Assembly (NCBI RefSeq): GCF_000745455.1
Contig: NZ_JQJI01000011.1
Location: 1 to 61,716 of the forward strand
Reading direction: 5' to 3'
DNA length: 61,716 nt
Origin: Mesoaciditoga lauensis cd-1655R = DSM 25116
GTDB taxonomy: Bacteria; Thermotogota; Thermotogae; Mesoaciditogales; Mesoaciditogaceae
Part shown: piece by piece, positions 15,120 through 24,700 of the stretch
How positions within the stretch are numbered: position 1 is the first letter of the stretch
How the letters are laid out: each line of letters starts with the position of its first letter
Program-made: the position numbers and the translations under genes
The notes under the pieces: model-generated
Told to the model about the DNA's origin: nothing
Database searches by the model: none
Seen by the model: the letters and a program-made list of their open reading frames with translations, nothing else

Positions 15120-16475
15120 ATGAGAAAATCTTACTTGGGGGTAATTATTCTCGCCATTGTTTTGACAATAATCCTTTCAGGGTGCCTTCCGCAAACTTAC
15201 AGCGTGTCTGGATATGTAAAAGATTCATCCGGGAATCCAATTTTTGGTGTTACAATTTCGTTTAGCGACGGCGCACCAAATGTGGTAACGAATTCTGATG
15301 GTTATTGGTCAAGAAGCAAACTAAGTGGCAATGTTACGATAACGCCCTCTAAAAACGGATGGACATTTGATCCACCCAGCATAACCGTGAGTAAAAGCCG
15401 TAATGATGTCAATTTTATCGGATACACAGTGGGAAGTCTCAAATGGAAATACAAAACAGGCAGTTATGTTACTTCTAGCCCTGCAGTGGACGAAGATGGA
15501 ACGATATATGTTGGCTCCTTTGATGATTACCTCTACGCGCTTACTCCAGCTGGCAAATTCAAATGGAAATTTCACACAGGCTCTGATGTCGTTTCCAGCC
15601 CGGCAATAGGAGAAGATGGAACGATATACTTTGGTTCCAAGGATGGTTACCTTTATGCTCTTGATCCGAATGGCAATCTTAAATGGAAATATCAAGCGGA
15701 AAATGAAATTAACTCTTCACCAGCACTTGGAAAGGATGGAGTTATATACGTTGGCTCCAAAGATGGTTATCTTTACGCGATCAAGCCAGATGGCACTCTT
15801 AAATGGAGATATGGAACAGGAGATGATATTCTTTCCAGTCCTGCAATAAAAGAAGATGGAATGATATATGTTGGTTCCAAGGATGGTTATCTTTACGCGA
15901 TCAAGCCAGATGGCACTCTTAAATGGAAATATTTAGCAGGAGATCATATCAGTTCTAGTCCAGCTTTGGACGACAATGGAAATGTATACTTTGGAGTGGA
16001 TAATGCCACAGGGCATTGTTATCTCTATGCACTTGATTCAACAACCGGTGCATTCAAGTGGAAATATCCTACCTGGGACTCCATGCGCTCTAGTCCAGCG
16101 ATAGGAAAAGATGGAACTATATACGTTGCCTCATATGATGATTACCTTTACGCGATCAAGTCAGACGGTACCCTTAAATGGAAATACAGGCTGATAGGAT
16201 ACACCCCTTCAAGCCCTGCTATTGGCCAAGATGGAATATTATATATAGGGGCGTTATATTATTTTTATGCGATCGATTCGGCAAACGGATCGCTTAAATG
16301 GAAATATCCAACGGGAGGTTATATTTTTTCTAATCCGGTTATAAGCCAAAATGACTCGGTGTACGTTGGTTCAAATGATGGATATGTGTACGCTTTTGCC
16401 GTTTCTTCTATTGGACTTGCGCACAGTCCATGGCCAATGTTCCATCATGATGAAAGGCACACCGGGTCAAAGTAA
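15120..16475 (+). CDS. Lipoprotein with CarboxypepD-like domain and PQQ-type beta-propeller
   Basis: A 451-residue lipoprotein. The signal ends in lipobox LSGC (Cys22), and AAGGAGGGATGTAA precedes ATG 15120. Residues about 27-98 form a carboxypeptidase-regulatory-like beta-sandwich (VSGYVKDSSGNPIFGVTISFS). Residues about 105-430 hold about nine blades, each near 36-40 residues, with 'SSPAIGEDGTIYVGS.DGYLYALDPNG.LKWKY'. The end HSPWPMFHHDERHTG matches the end of the giant lipoprotein at 4460-9859, so the two propellers are homologous. Known relatives include BamB-like and PQQ-dependent folds, but no cofactor or catalytic residues are evident; a surface-binding or structural role is likely. Confidence 0.88.
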   Translation: MRKSYLGVIILAIVLTIILSGCLPQTYSVSGYVKDSSGNPIFGVTISFSDGAPNVVTNSDGYWSRSKLSGNVTITPSKNGWTFDPPSITVSKSRNDVNFIGYTVGSLKWKYKTGSYVTSSPAVDEDGTIYVGSFDDYLYALTPAGKFKWKFHTGSDVVSSPAIGEDGTIYFGSKDGYLYALDPNGNLKWKYQAENEINSSPALGKDGVIYVGSKDGYLYAIKPDGTLKWRYGTGDDILSSPAIKEDGMIYVGSKDGYLYAIKPDGTLKWKYLAGDHISSSPALDDNGNVYFGVDNATGHCYLYALDSTTGAFKWKYPTWDSMRSSPAIGKDGTIYVASYDDYLYAIKSDGTLKWKYRLIGYTPSSPAIGQDGILYIGALYYFYAIDSANGSLKWKYPTGGYIFSNPVISQNDSVYVGSNDGYVYAFAVSSIGLAHSPWPMFHHDERHTGSK

Positions 16476-16496
16476 CGGAAAAGCATCAAAATGAGA

Positions 16497-16525
16497 AGAT
16501 CGGACCGATCAGTCCGATCTTTTTT
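16497..16525 (+). terminator. Terminator of the propeller lipoprotein gene
   Basis: The nine-base-pair stem AGATCGGAC/GTCCGATCT with a six-base loop is followed by TTTTT. Confidence 0.9.
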
Positions 16526-16559
16526 GTTCGTCAAAATTACTTCTTAGTGCACATCATAT

Positions 16560-16925
16560 TAACTCATGTTGTGCATGAACACTACGAAAGGTATTACAAG
16601 AAGCATTAATCTCCCTATGAGAGCATGTGAGCCACATTTGACGATACTTTTAAAAACCTGCTTTCCAAGCAGTCAAGGCATTTTTTTCGAAGCACTTGTC
16701 AGAACAGATTCGCTCTCTTATCCATCTTACGACTCAAAAAACGAGGCACGCTCAGACACTCATCCATGAGTGCTTCGCCTTCTCAACACATCCGTGTGTT
16801 TTCCAACCTCGTTTTTATGAGTCTTCAGAGGGAAAGCTCGTATGTTCTGACAAGTACTTCGAGGATTAGATTTAATTTCTTTTTGATTAACTTCGTGCTT
16901 TGTAGTTGCTTTTCACGCGTTTTTA
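16560..16925 (+). repeat. Family 1 structured repeat, copy A
   Basis: The palindromic core is 16687-16862. Outer arms TCGAAGCACTTGTCAGAACA and TGTTCTGACAAGTACTTCGA pair with one mismatch. Inside lie a middle stem (GACTCAAAAAACGAGG with CCTCGTTTTTATGAGTC), the hairpin CACTC..GAGTG and the hairpin AACACA-TCCG-TGTGTT. Conserved flanks extend on both sides, beginning with a TTGTGCATGAACACTACG relative of the GTGCGTGAA motif at 16571. I see no gene in 16526-17129. Confidence 0.8.
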
Positions 16926-17129
16926 GTCTCATTTTAGTTAATTTGGTTATTTGCAGTGTTTGGTATTGATGATGCTTTTTAACATCAAAGCACAATGTAA
17001 GATATTTAAAAAGTCAACCAATTGCTAACTACTCCCTGTTTACCATTCACTTTTCGTTTCAATTTAATCCCAATTTGTCTCATTCACTTTACCGTTTTGT
17101 GAGGTTTTTTTACGATACGATTTGAACAC

Positions 17130-17159
17130 TTGACAAAACATATGATTTTAAGGTAAGAT
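17130..17159 (+). promoter_or_regulatory. Promoter of the tRNA Glu-Val-Asp-Phe cluster
   Basis: TTGACA (17130-17135), 18 bases, then TAAGAT (17154-17159), about 20 bases before the first tRNA. Confidence 0.7.
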
Positions 17160-17179
17160 ATCCTTGTCTGAACGAAGTT

Positions 17180-17255
17180 GCCCTCATCGTCTAGTGGTCT
17201 AGGACACCGGCCTTTCACGCCGGCGGCTGGGGTTCGAATCCCCATGAGGGCGCCA
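17180..17255 (+). tRNA. tRNA-Glu (TTC)
   Basis: Full cloverleaf with acceptor GCCCTCA/TGAGGGC, anticodon loop CTTTCAC (anticodon TTC), T-loop GGTTCGAATCC and an encoded CCA. First of four tRNAs in one transcript. Confidence 0.97.
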
Positions 17256-17261
17256 AGGATT

Positions 17262-17336
17262 GGGGACATAGCTCAGCGGGAGAGCGCCTGCCTTACAAGC
17301 AGGAGGTCGCAGGTTCAAACCCTGCTGTTCCCACCA
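17262..17336 (+). tRNA. tRNA-Val (TAC)
   Basis: Acceptor GGGGACA/TGTTCCC, anticodon loop CTTACAA (TAC), T-loop GGTTCAAACC, encoded ACCA end. It is six bases after tRNA-Glu. Confidence 0.97.
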
Positions 17337-17346
17337 CGGAAAGAGT

Positions 17347-17424
17347 GGGGACGTGGTGCAGTTTGGTTAGCATGCCGGTCTGTCACACCGGTGGTCGCGA
17401 GTTCGAGCCTCGTCGTCCCCGCCA
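17347..17424 (+). tRNA. tRNA-Asp (GTC)
   Basis: Acceptor GGGGACG/CGTCCCC, anticodon loop CTGTCAC (GTC), T-loop AGTTCGAGCC, encoded GCCA end. Confidence 0.97.
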
Positions 17425-17426
17425 AA

Positions 17427-17502
17427 GCCGAGGTAGCTCAGGTGGTAGAGCAGTGGACTGAAAATCCTCGTGTCCCTGGTTCGACTCCAGGCCTCGGCAC
17501 CA
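17427..17502 (+). tRNA. tRNA-Phe (GAA)
   Basis: Acceptor GCCGAGG/CCTCGGC, anticodon loop CTGAAAA (GAA), T-loop GGTTCGACTCC, encoded ACCA end. Only two bases separate it from tRNA-Asp. Confidence 0.97.
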
Positions 17503-17503
17503 T

Positions 17504-17535
17504 AAAGCGAGAAGAAAAATTTTCTTCTCGCTTTT
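17504..17535 (+). terminator. Terminator of the tRNA cluster
   Basis: The long perfect stem AAAGCGAGAAGAAAA/TTTTCTTCTCGCTTT lies directly after tRNA-Phe, followed by TTTTCG. Confidence 0.85.
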
Positions 17536-17542
17536 CGTTTTA

Positions 17543-17551
17543 TGTTATAAT
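17543..17551 (+). promoter_or_regulatory. Extended -10 promoter of the pilus operon
   Basis: TGTTATAAT is a perfect extended -10 element located about 28 bases before the pilC start. No good -35 box is visible because the terminator hairpin occupies that position. Confidence 0.6.
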
Positions 17552-17579
17552 TTTGTGAAATCAAGAGATGGGGTGGAGA

Positions 17580-18782
17580 ATGCCTACATTTATATTTGAT
17601 GCGGTAAATCCCAATGGAAAAATGATCAAAGGAAAACTTGAAGCGGCGAGTGAAGCAAATTTGGTAAACAAGCTCTCTCAAGAAGGTTATGTGATATTAA
17701 ATATTCAACCCATTCAAGCGAAAAAGAAACATATGAAGTTAAGGGCAAAGCTGGGAGATTTGGTACTTTTCACCCGCCAATTTTCAACTATGATAAACGC
17801 TGGTGTTAGAATAAAAGATGCGCTAAAACTTCTTTCACGACAAGAGGCCTTCACGAAACCTTTTCGCAAAGTGCTTGAAGAAATTCTGGTGTCGATAGAT
17901 GGGGGAATGTCTCTTGCTGAAGCTTTCGATGAAGCCGGAATATTCGATCCGGTGCTTGTCAATTTGATGCAAGCGGGTGAAAGCGGCGGTGTTCTTGATG
18001 AAGCACTTCTAAAACTTTCTAAATTCTACGAAGACAGTAAGAAAATCAGGGATGAAATTCGTTCCGCGATGGCTTATCCTGTCTTCGTTTCTATATTTGC
18101 CATACTTATACTGATGGTTATAAGCCTCTTCATCTTGCCAAATCTTTTCAGAGCTTTTGGAAATGTAAAGCCAACGGGTATAGTTGCGTTGCTTATAAAC
18201 AGTAACGATTACATGGTCAATCATTGGATGAACGTTTTGATATTTCTGACTATTGCAACAGTGGGAGGATATTATTTCATGCGGACACCTTATGGCGTTG
18301 CGTTCAAAAGTTTTACTTTGTCTCTATTCCCACCCATAAAAAAACTTCGAAAGCTTGAAACTGCTTCGAGCTTCAGCAAAACATTGGCAACTTTGATATC
18401 TAGTGGAGTTTCCATAATGGATGCGGTAAAGATGGCAGCTAATTCAACATCGGATCACGCTTTGATTAAAAATGTACCTCAAATGGTGGATACGCTTAGA
18501 AACGGTGGAACACTCAAAGAAGCCATGCAAAACACGAAATACTTTCCACAACTCCTGGTAGAGATGGTTGGGACCGGAGAAGAAACGGGAAGAGTAGATG
18601 AAATGCTTAACAAAGTTGCCGATTTTTACGATGAAGAAGTATCCGTGAAGTTAAAGCAAATAGTTTCAATGGTTGAGCCGGCCATGATAGGGGTTATAGG
18701 TATAGCTGTTGGTTTTCTGACATTTAGCCTATACCAAACGATGTTCAGCCTCGAAAGCGGAGCTGGACAATTCGGAAAATAA
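17580..18782 (+). CDS. pilC: Type IV pilus / type II secretion inner-membrane platform protein
   Basis: A 400-residue GspF/PilC protein. ATG 17580 is chosen because GGGTGGAG sits just before it and the protein then starts MPTFIFDAVNPNGK, as in the family. Two T2SSF domains repeat the pattern 'F.RQFSTMINAGVRI.DALKLL' (about 50-175) and 'FSKTLATLISSGVSIMDAVKMA' (about 260-380). There are three hydrophobic helices (about 165-190, 215-235 and 370-392). PilC sits in the inner membrane and couples the assembly ATPase to pilin extraction. No pilB or pilT ATPase gene is in the window, so it must be encoded elsewhere. First gene of a seven-gene operon. Confidence 0.95.
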   Translation: MPTFIFDAVNPNGKMIKGKLEAASEANLVNKLSQEGYVILNIQPIQAKKKHMKLRAKLGDLVLFTRQFSTMINAGVRIKDALKLLSRQEAFTKPFRKVLEEILVSIDGGMSLAEAFDEAGIFDPVLVNLMQAGESGGVLDEALLKLSKFYEDSKKIRDEIRSAMAYPVFVSIFAILILMVISLFILPNLFRAFGNVKPTGIVALLINSNDYMVNHWMNVLIFLTIATVGGYYFMRTPYGVAFKSFTLSLFPPIKKLRKLETASSFSKTLATLISSGVSIMDAVKMAANSTSDHALIKNVPQMVDTLRNGGTLKEAMQNTKYFPQLLVEMVGTGEETGRVDEMLNKVADFYDEEVSVKLKQIVSMVEPAMIGVIGIAVGFLTFSLYQTMFSLESGAGQFGK

Positions 18783-18788
18783 AAAACG

Positions 18789-19193
18789 ATGAAAAAAGGA
18801 TACACCATAGTCGAATTAACGATATATCTGGTCGTAACAAGCATTTTTCTCTCTTTTTTGATCCCATCTGTATGGGATTTGAGTGATGAACTGATGTTCA
18901 GGGCCGATGTCCAAGATGCTGAAGAAATGATAATATACGCGCGGCAGATTTCTCTTATAAAAAATGTGATGAGCACAGTTCTGTTTAAAAGTGATAATAT
19001 ATACGTGATGATTGAGGGAAAAACGATAAAAGAAAGACATATAAAAGTTTCAAAGGTTGGGGGAAGAAAGGAATTCGGTTTCTTGAGCGGAATTCCTTAT
19101 GAAAGCGGAAAAATTTTTCTTCATTTTAAAGAAAAGAAAGCACTTTTAACCCTTCAACCGATAACCGGCGTTTTAAAAATTGATTGGGAGTGA
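18789..19193 (+). CDS. Type IV pilin-like / pseudopilin protein
   Basis: A 134-residue protein with a class III signal: MKKG then YTIVEL, with the conserved Glu at mature position 5, followed by a hydrophobic helix (TIYLVVTSIFLSFLIPSVW). PilD-type prepilin peptidase should cleave after Gly4. The soluble part is a short beta-rich domain without Cys pairs, like GspH/FimT minor pseudopilins. It lies between pilC and pilM, so it probably initiates or primes the pilus rather than forming its bulk. Confidence 0.88.
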   Translation: MKKGYTIVELTIYLVVTSIFLSFLIPSVWDLSDELMFRADVQDAEEMIIYARQISLIKNVMSTVLFKSDNIYVMIEGKTIKERHIKVSKVGGRKEFGFLSGIPYESGKIFLHFKEKKALLTLQPITGVLKIDWE

Positions 19194-19198
19194 ATAGT

Positions 19199-20179
19199 GT
19201 GGGATTGTTATTCAGTAATTACTATGTGGGTTTAGATGTCGGTAGATACAAAGTGGAAGGGGTAAAGCTAAGAAAAAAAGGCAAAGAAGTGGAAGTTGTT
19301 TCTTCTTTTTCAGTTCCTTACGAGAACAAGGCTTTTGATGGTGAAAACATTGTAGATGAAAGTGAAATTGCCATTGCCCTTGGAAAAACTAAGATGGCCC
19401 TGAAAATTGATATCGAAGATCATATCACCACAGCCCTTTTTCCAGATAGGATTCTTTTCAGAAAATTAGAATTGCCCACGATGGTTAAAGAACAAGCAAT
19501 GAACGCGGCAAAGTTCCAAATTGTGAAAGAGCTTTCCATTTCTTCAGAAGAGATCGCCGTTGAAATAGAAGCTAAGCAAAAAGATATATCTTCCTTGGAT
19601 GTTTCTTCATTTATAGTCAAAGTTGAAGATGTTTCAAAGTTCAACAGTCTGCTTTTCAAAGCCGGCATACCTTTCCCGGATATCTTGGATGCCGGTTATT
19701 TTAAGTTTAATTACATCATGAAGGAAGAATTCTTTAAAGGTATTTTGATAATTGCATTTGAGGATATTTCATCGACTTACGTTGAGATTTTTAAAGACAA
19801 TTGGCTTGTTGGAATAGACAGTGTAACTGGTGGCTCTGAAGGATTGGAAAAGTTGGATGAAATATCCATTCTTTCGCACTACGCCGACTTAAACGACAGA
19901 ATCCAAAATTTGGTAAGGATGATGTTTTCCAGATATTCAATGGCAGATATGGTTGCAGATCACTTTATTTTCATATCTGAACTTAGGAAAAACAACGATT
20001 TTTGGGCGAAAGCGATAAACAACTTCGAAGTGGCAAAAGAGATCGTTCCGTATGAAGAAGCTGTGACGGTAGATAAAAATTTGCCACTTGCCGCGTACAG
20101 TTTGGCTATGAGGGGGGTGAACGAGAATTCCAAAGGTAAACTTTTACAAAAAAAAGGTTCGAAAGGTAAAACTGTCTAA
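19199..20179 (+). CDS. pilM: Type IV pilus assembly protein PilM
   Basis: A 326-residue actin-like (FtsA/PilM) ATPase-fold protein. GTG 19199 is preferred because GGGAGTGA lies five bases upstream; a TTG at 19184 is in frame. The phosphate-1 motif YYVGLDVGRYKVEGV near residue 10 and the segment ILFRKLELPTMVKEQAMNAAKFQI match PilM. PilM is cytoplasmic and binds the N-terminal tail of PilN, whose gene overlaps its 3' end by 53 bases. The C-terminal region ends in a lysine-rich tail. Confidence 0.88.
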   Translation: MGLLFSNYYVGLDVGRYKVEGVKLRKKGKEVEVVSSFSVPYENKAFDGENIVDESEIAIALGKTKMALKIDIEDHITTALFPDRILFRKLELPTMVKEQAMNAAKFQIVKELSISSEEIAVEIEAKQKDISSLDVSSFIVKVEDVSKFNSLLFKAGIPFPDILDAGYFKFNYIMKEEFFKGILIIAFEDISSTYVEIFKDNWLVGIDSVTGGSEGLEKLDEISILSHYADLNDRIQNLVRMMFSRYSMADMVADHFIFISELRKNNDFWAKAINNFEVAKEIVPYEEAVTVDKNLPLAAYSLAMRGVNENSKGKLLQKKGSKGKTV

Positions 20180-20702
20180 ATTTCTCATAGCATTGGGCAT
20201 AATATTGGTAATTGGATTCTCTTTTTACTTCATAAGCACAAAAATGATAGATGGAATTTACGCTTCTTCGCTTTCAGCCGATAAAAATCTTTTAAATGCG
20301 GCGGGTGTTTCTTCATTTTCTAACTTGTCAAAAGAAGATATGCAACGGCGTATTGATGAGCAAATTGAGAGATATTCGACGCTTTTGAATTCTAAGTCAA
20401 GAACCCTTTCATATATCAAGGATACGCTTCAAAACGTTGACAATTTTCATTTCACTTTTTATTCTTTGCAAAACGTGCTTGGAGAATTGAAAGGGCAAAT
20501 TTCACTCTCATATCTTGAATACTCAACGAACCCTTCAACTCCTTTAGAGATTATCCAATTCACATTGGAAAACAGCGATACTGTTAGCAAGGAATTGAGT
20601 TATTTTAAAAGCGTCGGATTTAGTGCTCAAGTTACCATTGGAAAATCAAAGTGGTACAAGACCACGAGTGAAAAGATTTATCTGAGTAGAGGTGCAAAAT
20701 GA
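20127..20702 (+). CDS. pilN: Type IV pilus assembly protein PilN, probable ATT start
   Basis: A 191-residue single-pass protein. The open frame starts after the TGA at 20118. The only start with a proper ribosome site is ATT 20127, six bases after GGGGGGTGA. It gives the N-terminus M-PKVNFYKKKVRKVKLSK ahead of the membrane helix FLIALGIILVIGFSFYF, the layout expected of PilN, whose cytoplasmic tail binds PilM. The first conventional start, TTG 20193, has no ribosome site and would begin inside the helix. The periplasmic part is a coiled coil followed by a small ferredoxin-like domain. The gene overlaps pilM by 53 bases and ends in ATGA with pilO. Confidence 0.8.
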   Translation: MPKVNFYKKKVRKVKLSKFLIALGIILVIGFSFYFISTKMIDGIYASSLSADKNLLNAAGVSSFSNLSKEDMQRRIDEQIERYSTLLNSKSRTLSYIKDTLQNVDNFHFTFYSLQNVLGELKGQISLSYLEYSTNPSTPLEIIQFTLENSDTVSKELSYFKSVGFSAQVTIGKSKWYKTTSEKIYLSRGAK

Positions 20703-21169
20703 GCAGGAAGTCTGCAGTTGTTATAATAATCCTGGCAATTGTGTTTATAGTTGTATTTGACGCCACGATGCTTTTCGTTCAATCCGGAAAGCTTGAAAAG
20801 ATAATTCATTCTATTCAAAAATTCGATTCATTGTACTCCCAAAACTTTAGAATGCAGCAACAGTTGCTTCTCTATTCTAGAAAGTTAAACACGAATACAA
20901 TTTCAAGAAACAAGCTTAAAGCAGAGTTGGAAAAGTTAATTCCTCCTTCTCAGATAAAAGTTTCGGGTGATACTTTATCGCTTAAGAGTGAAGTAGAGGT
21001 GAACACGTTAAAACTTTTGAATTTGTTGCTCTCTTACACAAACGTAAGCGTGATGGATATTTCATTTACGTCGTCGATACCGGTGAAATATTCGGGATTT
21101 TCATACAGTGAAGTTTTTAGCGAGAAAGTTATTCTGAAAAAACTAATCGTGAAGGTTTATGGGGGATAA
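20699..21169 (+). CDS. pilO: Type IV pilus assembly protein PilO-like
   Basis: A 156-residue bitopic protein. It has an N-terminal helix AVVIIILAIVFIVVFDATML, then a coiled-coil stretch (KLEKIIHSIQKFDSLYSQ) and a compact domain with the strand/helix pattern of PilO. ATG 20699 overlaps the pilN stop (ATGA) and GAGGTG lies upstream. PilO forms heterodimers with PilN and transmits alignment from the cytoplasmic PilM ring to the secretin. Sequence similarity in this family is weak, so the name rests partly on gene order. Confidence 0.8.
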   Translation: MSRKSAVVIIILAIVFIVVFDATMLFVQSGKLEKIIHSIQKFDSLYSQNFRMQQQLLLYSRKLNTNTISRNKLKAELEKLIPPSQIKVSGDTLSLKSEVEVNTLKLLNLLLSYTNVSVMDISFTSSIPVKYSGFSYSEVFSEKVILKKLIVKVYGG

Positions 21170-21170
21170 A

Positions 21171-21689
21171 ATGAAAAAGAACAAGATCGTCGTAGTGTTA
21201 CTTCTGCTTTTTATAATAGCTATTTTTGGTTGGTTAGGGTACACGCTGTTTTTCCCGAAATCTTCAGCACCCAGGGCAAGAATAAGTTCTTACCCTCAAA
21301 GTTTTAAGATTGAGGCTATATTGTCAAAGAAGGTTTCAACCGATTATGTGAAGCCCATAAATGTAAAGGTAGATCCGTTTTCACCGCTAGTTGTGAGGCT
21401 GAATAAGAGCGATCTTGTTTCATTGTTGAAGGTTTCAATTTCAAAATCGCAGATAGATAAGGGACTAACATATATCAGTGGGGTTAAGTCGGGGGATATA
21501 AATATGGTAACGCTTTCATTGAATGGAAAAAATCTTACATTTGATTTCGATAAATCAAATACCCATTTTACCTGGAAGGGAAATGAATACGTCTTGGTTT
21601 ATTTCGATCCAACATACGAAGGAGCCGTTATAATGAACATTTCAAATGGTAGATTGTACACCGTTACCTCGCAAGGCTTATACGATTAA
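21171..21689 (+). CDS. Membrane-anchored protein in PilP/GspC position
   Basis: A 172-residue protein with an N-terminal helix (IVVVLLLLFIIAIFGWLGYTLFF) and a periplasmic beta-rich domain. ATG 21171 follows GGGGGAT. It lies between pilO and the secretin, where pilP or gspC is normally found. No lipobox is seen, so unlike PilP it is not a lipoprotein and resembles a GspC-type anchor more. It ends with short strands (KGNEYVLVYFDP, MNISNGRLYTVTSQ). Function is inferred from position only: linking the inner-membrane PilMNO complex to the secretin. Confidence 0.7.
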   Translation: MKKNKIVVVLLLLFIIAIFGWLGYTLFFPKSSAPRARISSYPQSFKIEAILSKKVSTDYVKPINVKVDPFSPLVVRLNKSDLVSLLKVSISKSQIDKGLTYISGVKSGDINMVTLSLNGKNLTFDFDKSNTHFTWKGNEYVLVYFDPTYEGAVIMNISNGRLYTVTSQGLYD

Positions 21690-21710
21690 AGTGATGTGGA
21701 GGGTGAAAAG

Positions 21711-24700
21711 ATGAGAAAAAAGTTTATTTTTGCGTTTCTTATAATGAGTTTAATAGGTTCCATCATGATAATGGGTTCTACGCTTGAAAAGCTGACATTC
21801 TCAGCAACTGAAGGCTTGTTCCAGGCAGAGCTCGTTTTTGATTCAGTGCCTTCTAACTACAGTTTGAAGGGAGTTTTGGGCAACTCGCCCGTTCTTACAT
21901 TCGAGGGTGGCGTTTCTTCGGATCTTTCGAAAGAGATAGAGTGGGGCCCTGCCAACGCTACCATCTCTTCCACATCAAATCAGACGAATGTTGAATTCAA
22001 ATTTCCGTTCATAGTCAGCGCCTTCGTTGGAAAGCAGTCAAATACCCTTGTGATGAGTTTTGTAACACTGGGAATTTCTCAAAAGCTTGCCTTAACGGGT
22101 TCTGCCACGAAGATATCCATAGACTTTTCTGGAGAGAAAGGCTCTACCTTAGGTCTTGCCATAAAGTACCTAGCTAGGCTTTTGAAAAGGAATCTTATAA
22201 TCGATCCTAAAATCTCGACACAAAAAGTGAATATAACCCTCACAAACGTGACACCATCTGAGGCCTTTTACGATGTGCTTATATCTTTGCCAAACGTTGG
22301 TTATGCAATCTTACCTGATGGAACGTATTACATAGCACCGACCGCCGAACTCATTCAGAATGTTGGAAAACTTGGTGTTGGAACTTACAACAACATCGTC
22401 AGCTTCTACGATCTTTCAACGACAAACGTTTCCTCATCAACGTTCAATTCGCTTGTTGATAACCTCTTTGGTAAAAATAGAGTTATAGGCTATCTTGGTT
22501 CTTACGCAATAGTGAAAGCGACGGTTGAACAGCAGAAGACCATAAAAAGTCTTATGAACTTCTTAAAAGAAGGCATGAACTTCTCTGCGGTGAGTTGGAC
22601 GAATCAAAAAGAGGAATCAGATCTTCAAAAGCTGATAACAATGATGTACCCAACTATAAAATTGATGTATCTTCCAAGTTTTTCAACCATAGTTATGACT
22701 GGAAGTAAATCTGACTTGGAAAAGGCGAAGAGTGTGATAGAAAAATATTCTCAAATTCTTTTGGAAAACGGTCCTAAGGTATCTGTAACGTTCAACGTGC
22801 CGAATTCGAATGTTCCCGTTTTTCTTCAATATTCAAAAGCAATATCTTCTATTACGGCGTATGGTTCTCCTTCATCTAACTCTTCAAATACCGTTTACAT
22901 CGTAACTGGACCACAAAAAGAGGTGGAAGCTTTTGAAAAAAATGTGAAGCTCATCGCAAGTACTCTCACAAGTGTAAAATCCAAACCCTTACACTTCAAT
23001 TTCGCCACCTGGACGGACAAGAGTTCTGTCAACGATCTTCTTAAAATGATAAACATCATGTATTCAGATGTGAAATCCGTTTATTTTCCATCGTTTGGCC
23101 AAATTCTCTTTTACGGCCAAAATGCCAACGATGTTGACGAGTGCGTGAATTTCGTCAAAAATAGAAAACCACTTCAAACTGTCGGAGTGAAGAAAACCAC
23201 CTTAACTGTGAGAATCGCTTCACAAAACGTTCCAACGGTAAATGCATTTTTGAAGAGCGAATTCCCAACGCTTTTCGGAACGGGAACCTCTGTAGGCACC
23301 TCAGAAGTTGTATCGTATGTGGTGAGTGGACCGGCGACGGATGTAAACACATTCGTGAGTTCGTTAAAGAGTTCCGGCTTCATCGTTGGTAAAACTCCAA
23401 CAACGGTATCGAAAGCCAAGGAAACCGTGTTCTTAAAAGAAGTGCCCTGGTCAGATGACAAAAGTGCAAACGATATTCTAAACTTGTTGAAGATAAAATA
23501 TCAAAATTTGAGCGCCGAATATCTAAAATCGCTAAAAGAGTTCGCGATTTACGGTTTGGATTCAGCGATGATAGATGACGCTTCAAAATTCATAACATCA
23601 CACTTGAAACCGACAAAGAAAGAAAGTACAATTAGCAGAACGGATTTCGTCAAAATAGCAAGTTCAGATTATGAAACGGTGAAGGGCGTCATACAATCCA
23701 AAGGGCTTCATTTCTTTGGGCCTACCAAACCGTCGACAACAGCTTCTACCGTTTTGATAGGCATAACCGGCCCGGCATCTGGTGTGGCAAACGCTTTGGA
23801 ACTTTTGAAAACGTCTGGCCTTTTGGTTAGCGCACAACACATCAAACCTTCCGCAACGACTACAACGGGGCCTTCTTCACCTGTTCAAATAGTTACCGTT
23901 TACAACAACTTGATAAGTTGTAACGTCGTGAACTATCCACTTTCAACGTTGATCGAAAGGGTTTTCAATAAATTTGAAAAGAACGTCGTCTTCGCGACAA
24001 ACAACTTGCCAAATGTGAACTTGAAATTATCCAACGTTACGCTTGATGAATTCACATATGCTTTAGAAAATGCTTACAAATTAAGCTTTAACGGAACAAG
24101 TGTAATCGTGGTTGAAAACAACGCAGCCGGAATAACAAAAGTTTACATGTCCAGCGATGATGTTGATAAAGTTAAAAGCATGGCCGAATTCGTCGGGGGA
24201 AAAACTTTTGTGGATAAAAACAAAGGCATAGTGGTTGTTAGCAACTTGACACCAAACACGGCTAAAACGCTGGATTCCATGGTGAAACCACTTCTGTTGG
24301 CAAGAAAAGATGTAGAGATAGAGGCGAAGATACTGGATGTTAGCGGAAACAAAAATATCACATCCAATCTGAAAGGCACCCTGATGACGCCTCAACTCAT
24401 ATTCAACGATAATTTGAGTTTAAATTTGAAACTTCTGGATATTGCAAATGTTCCAAAGTTTTTGACTGGCTTTGCCGATCAGATCATGTCATCCACTGCA
24501 ACGATGACCGCCAATTTCTCTAACACAACGGGAAATGCTTCGGTACTATCGGCTCCTGTTGTAACGACGCAAAGCGGGGAACCTGCCAACATACTAATAG
24601 GTTCTAAATATCCTTACATGATTACGACCGTTACCAACGGACAACAGCAACAGCAATTGAGTTTCTTGGATACAGGTATCAAATTGAACATCGTGCCTGT

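Noticed and set aside
17084-17681. Open frames across the tRNA cluster
   Set aside because: They overlap four complete tRNA genes on the plus strand and have no supporting signals.
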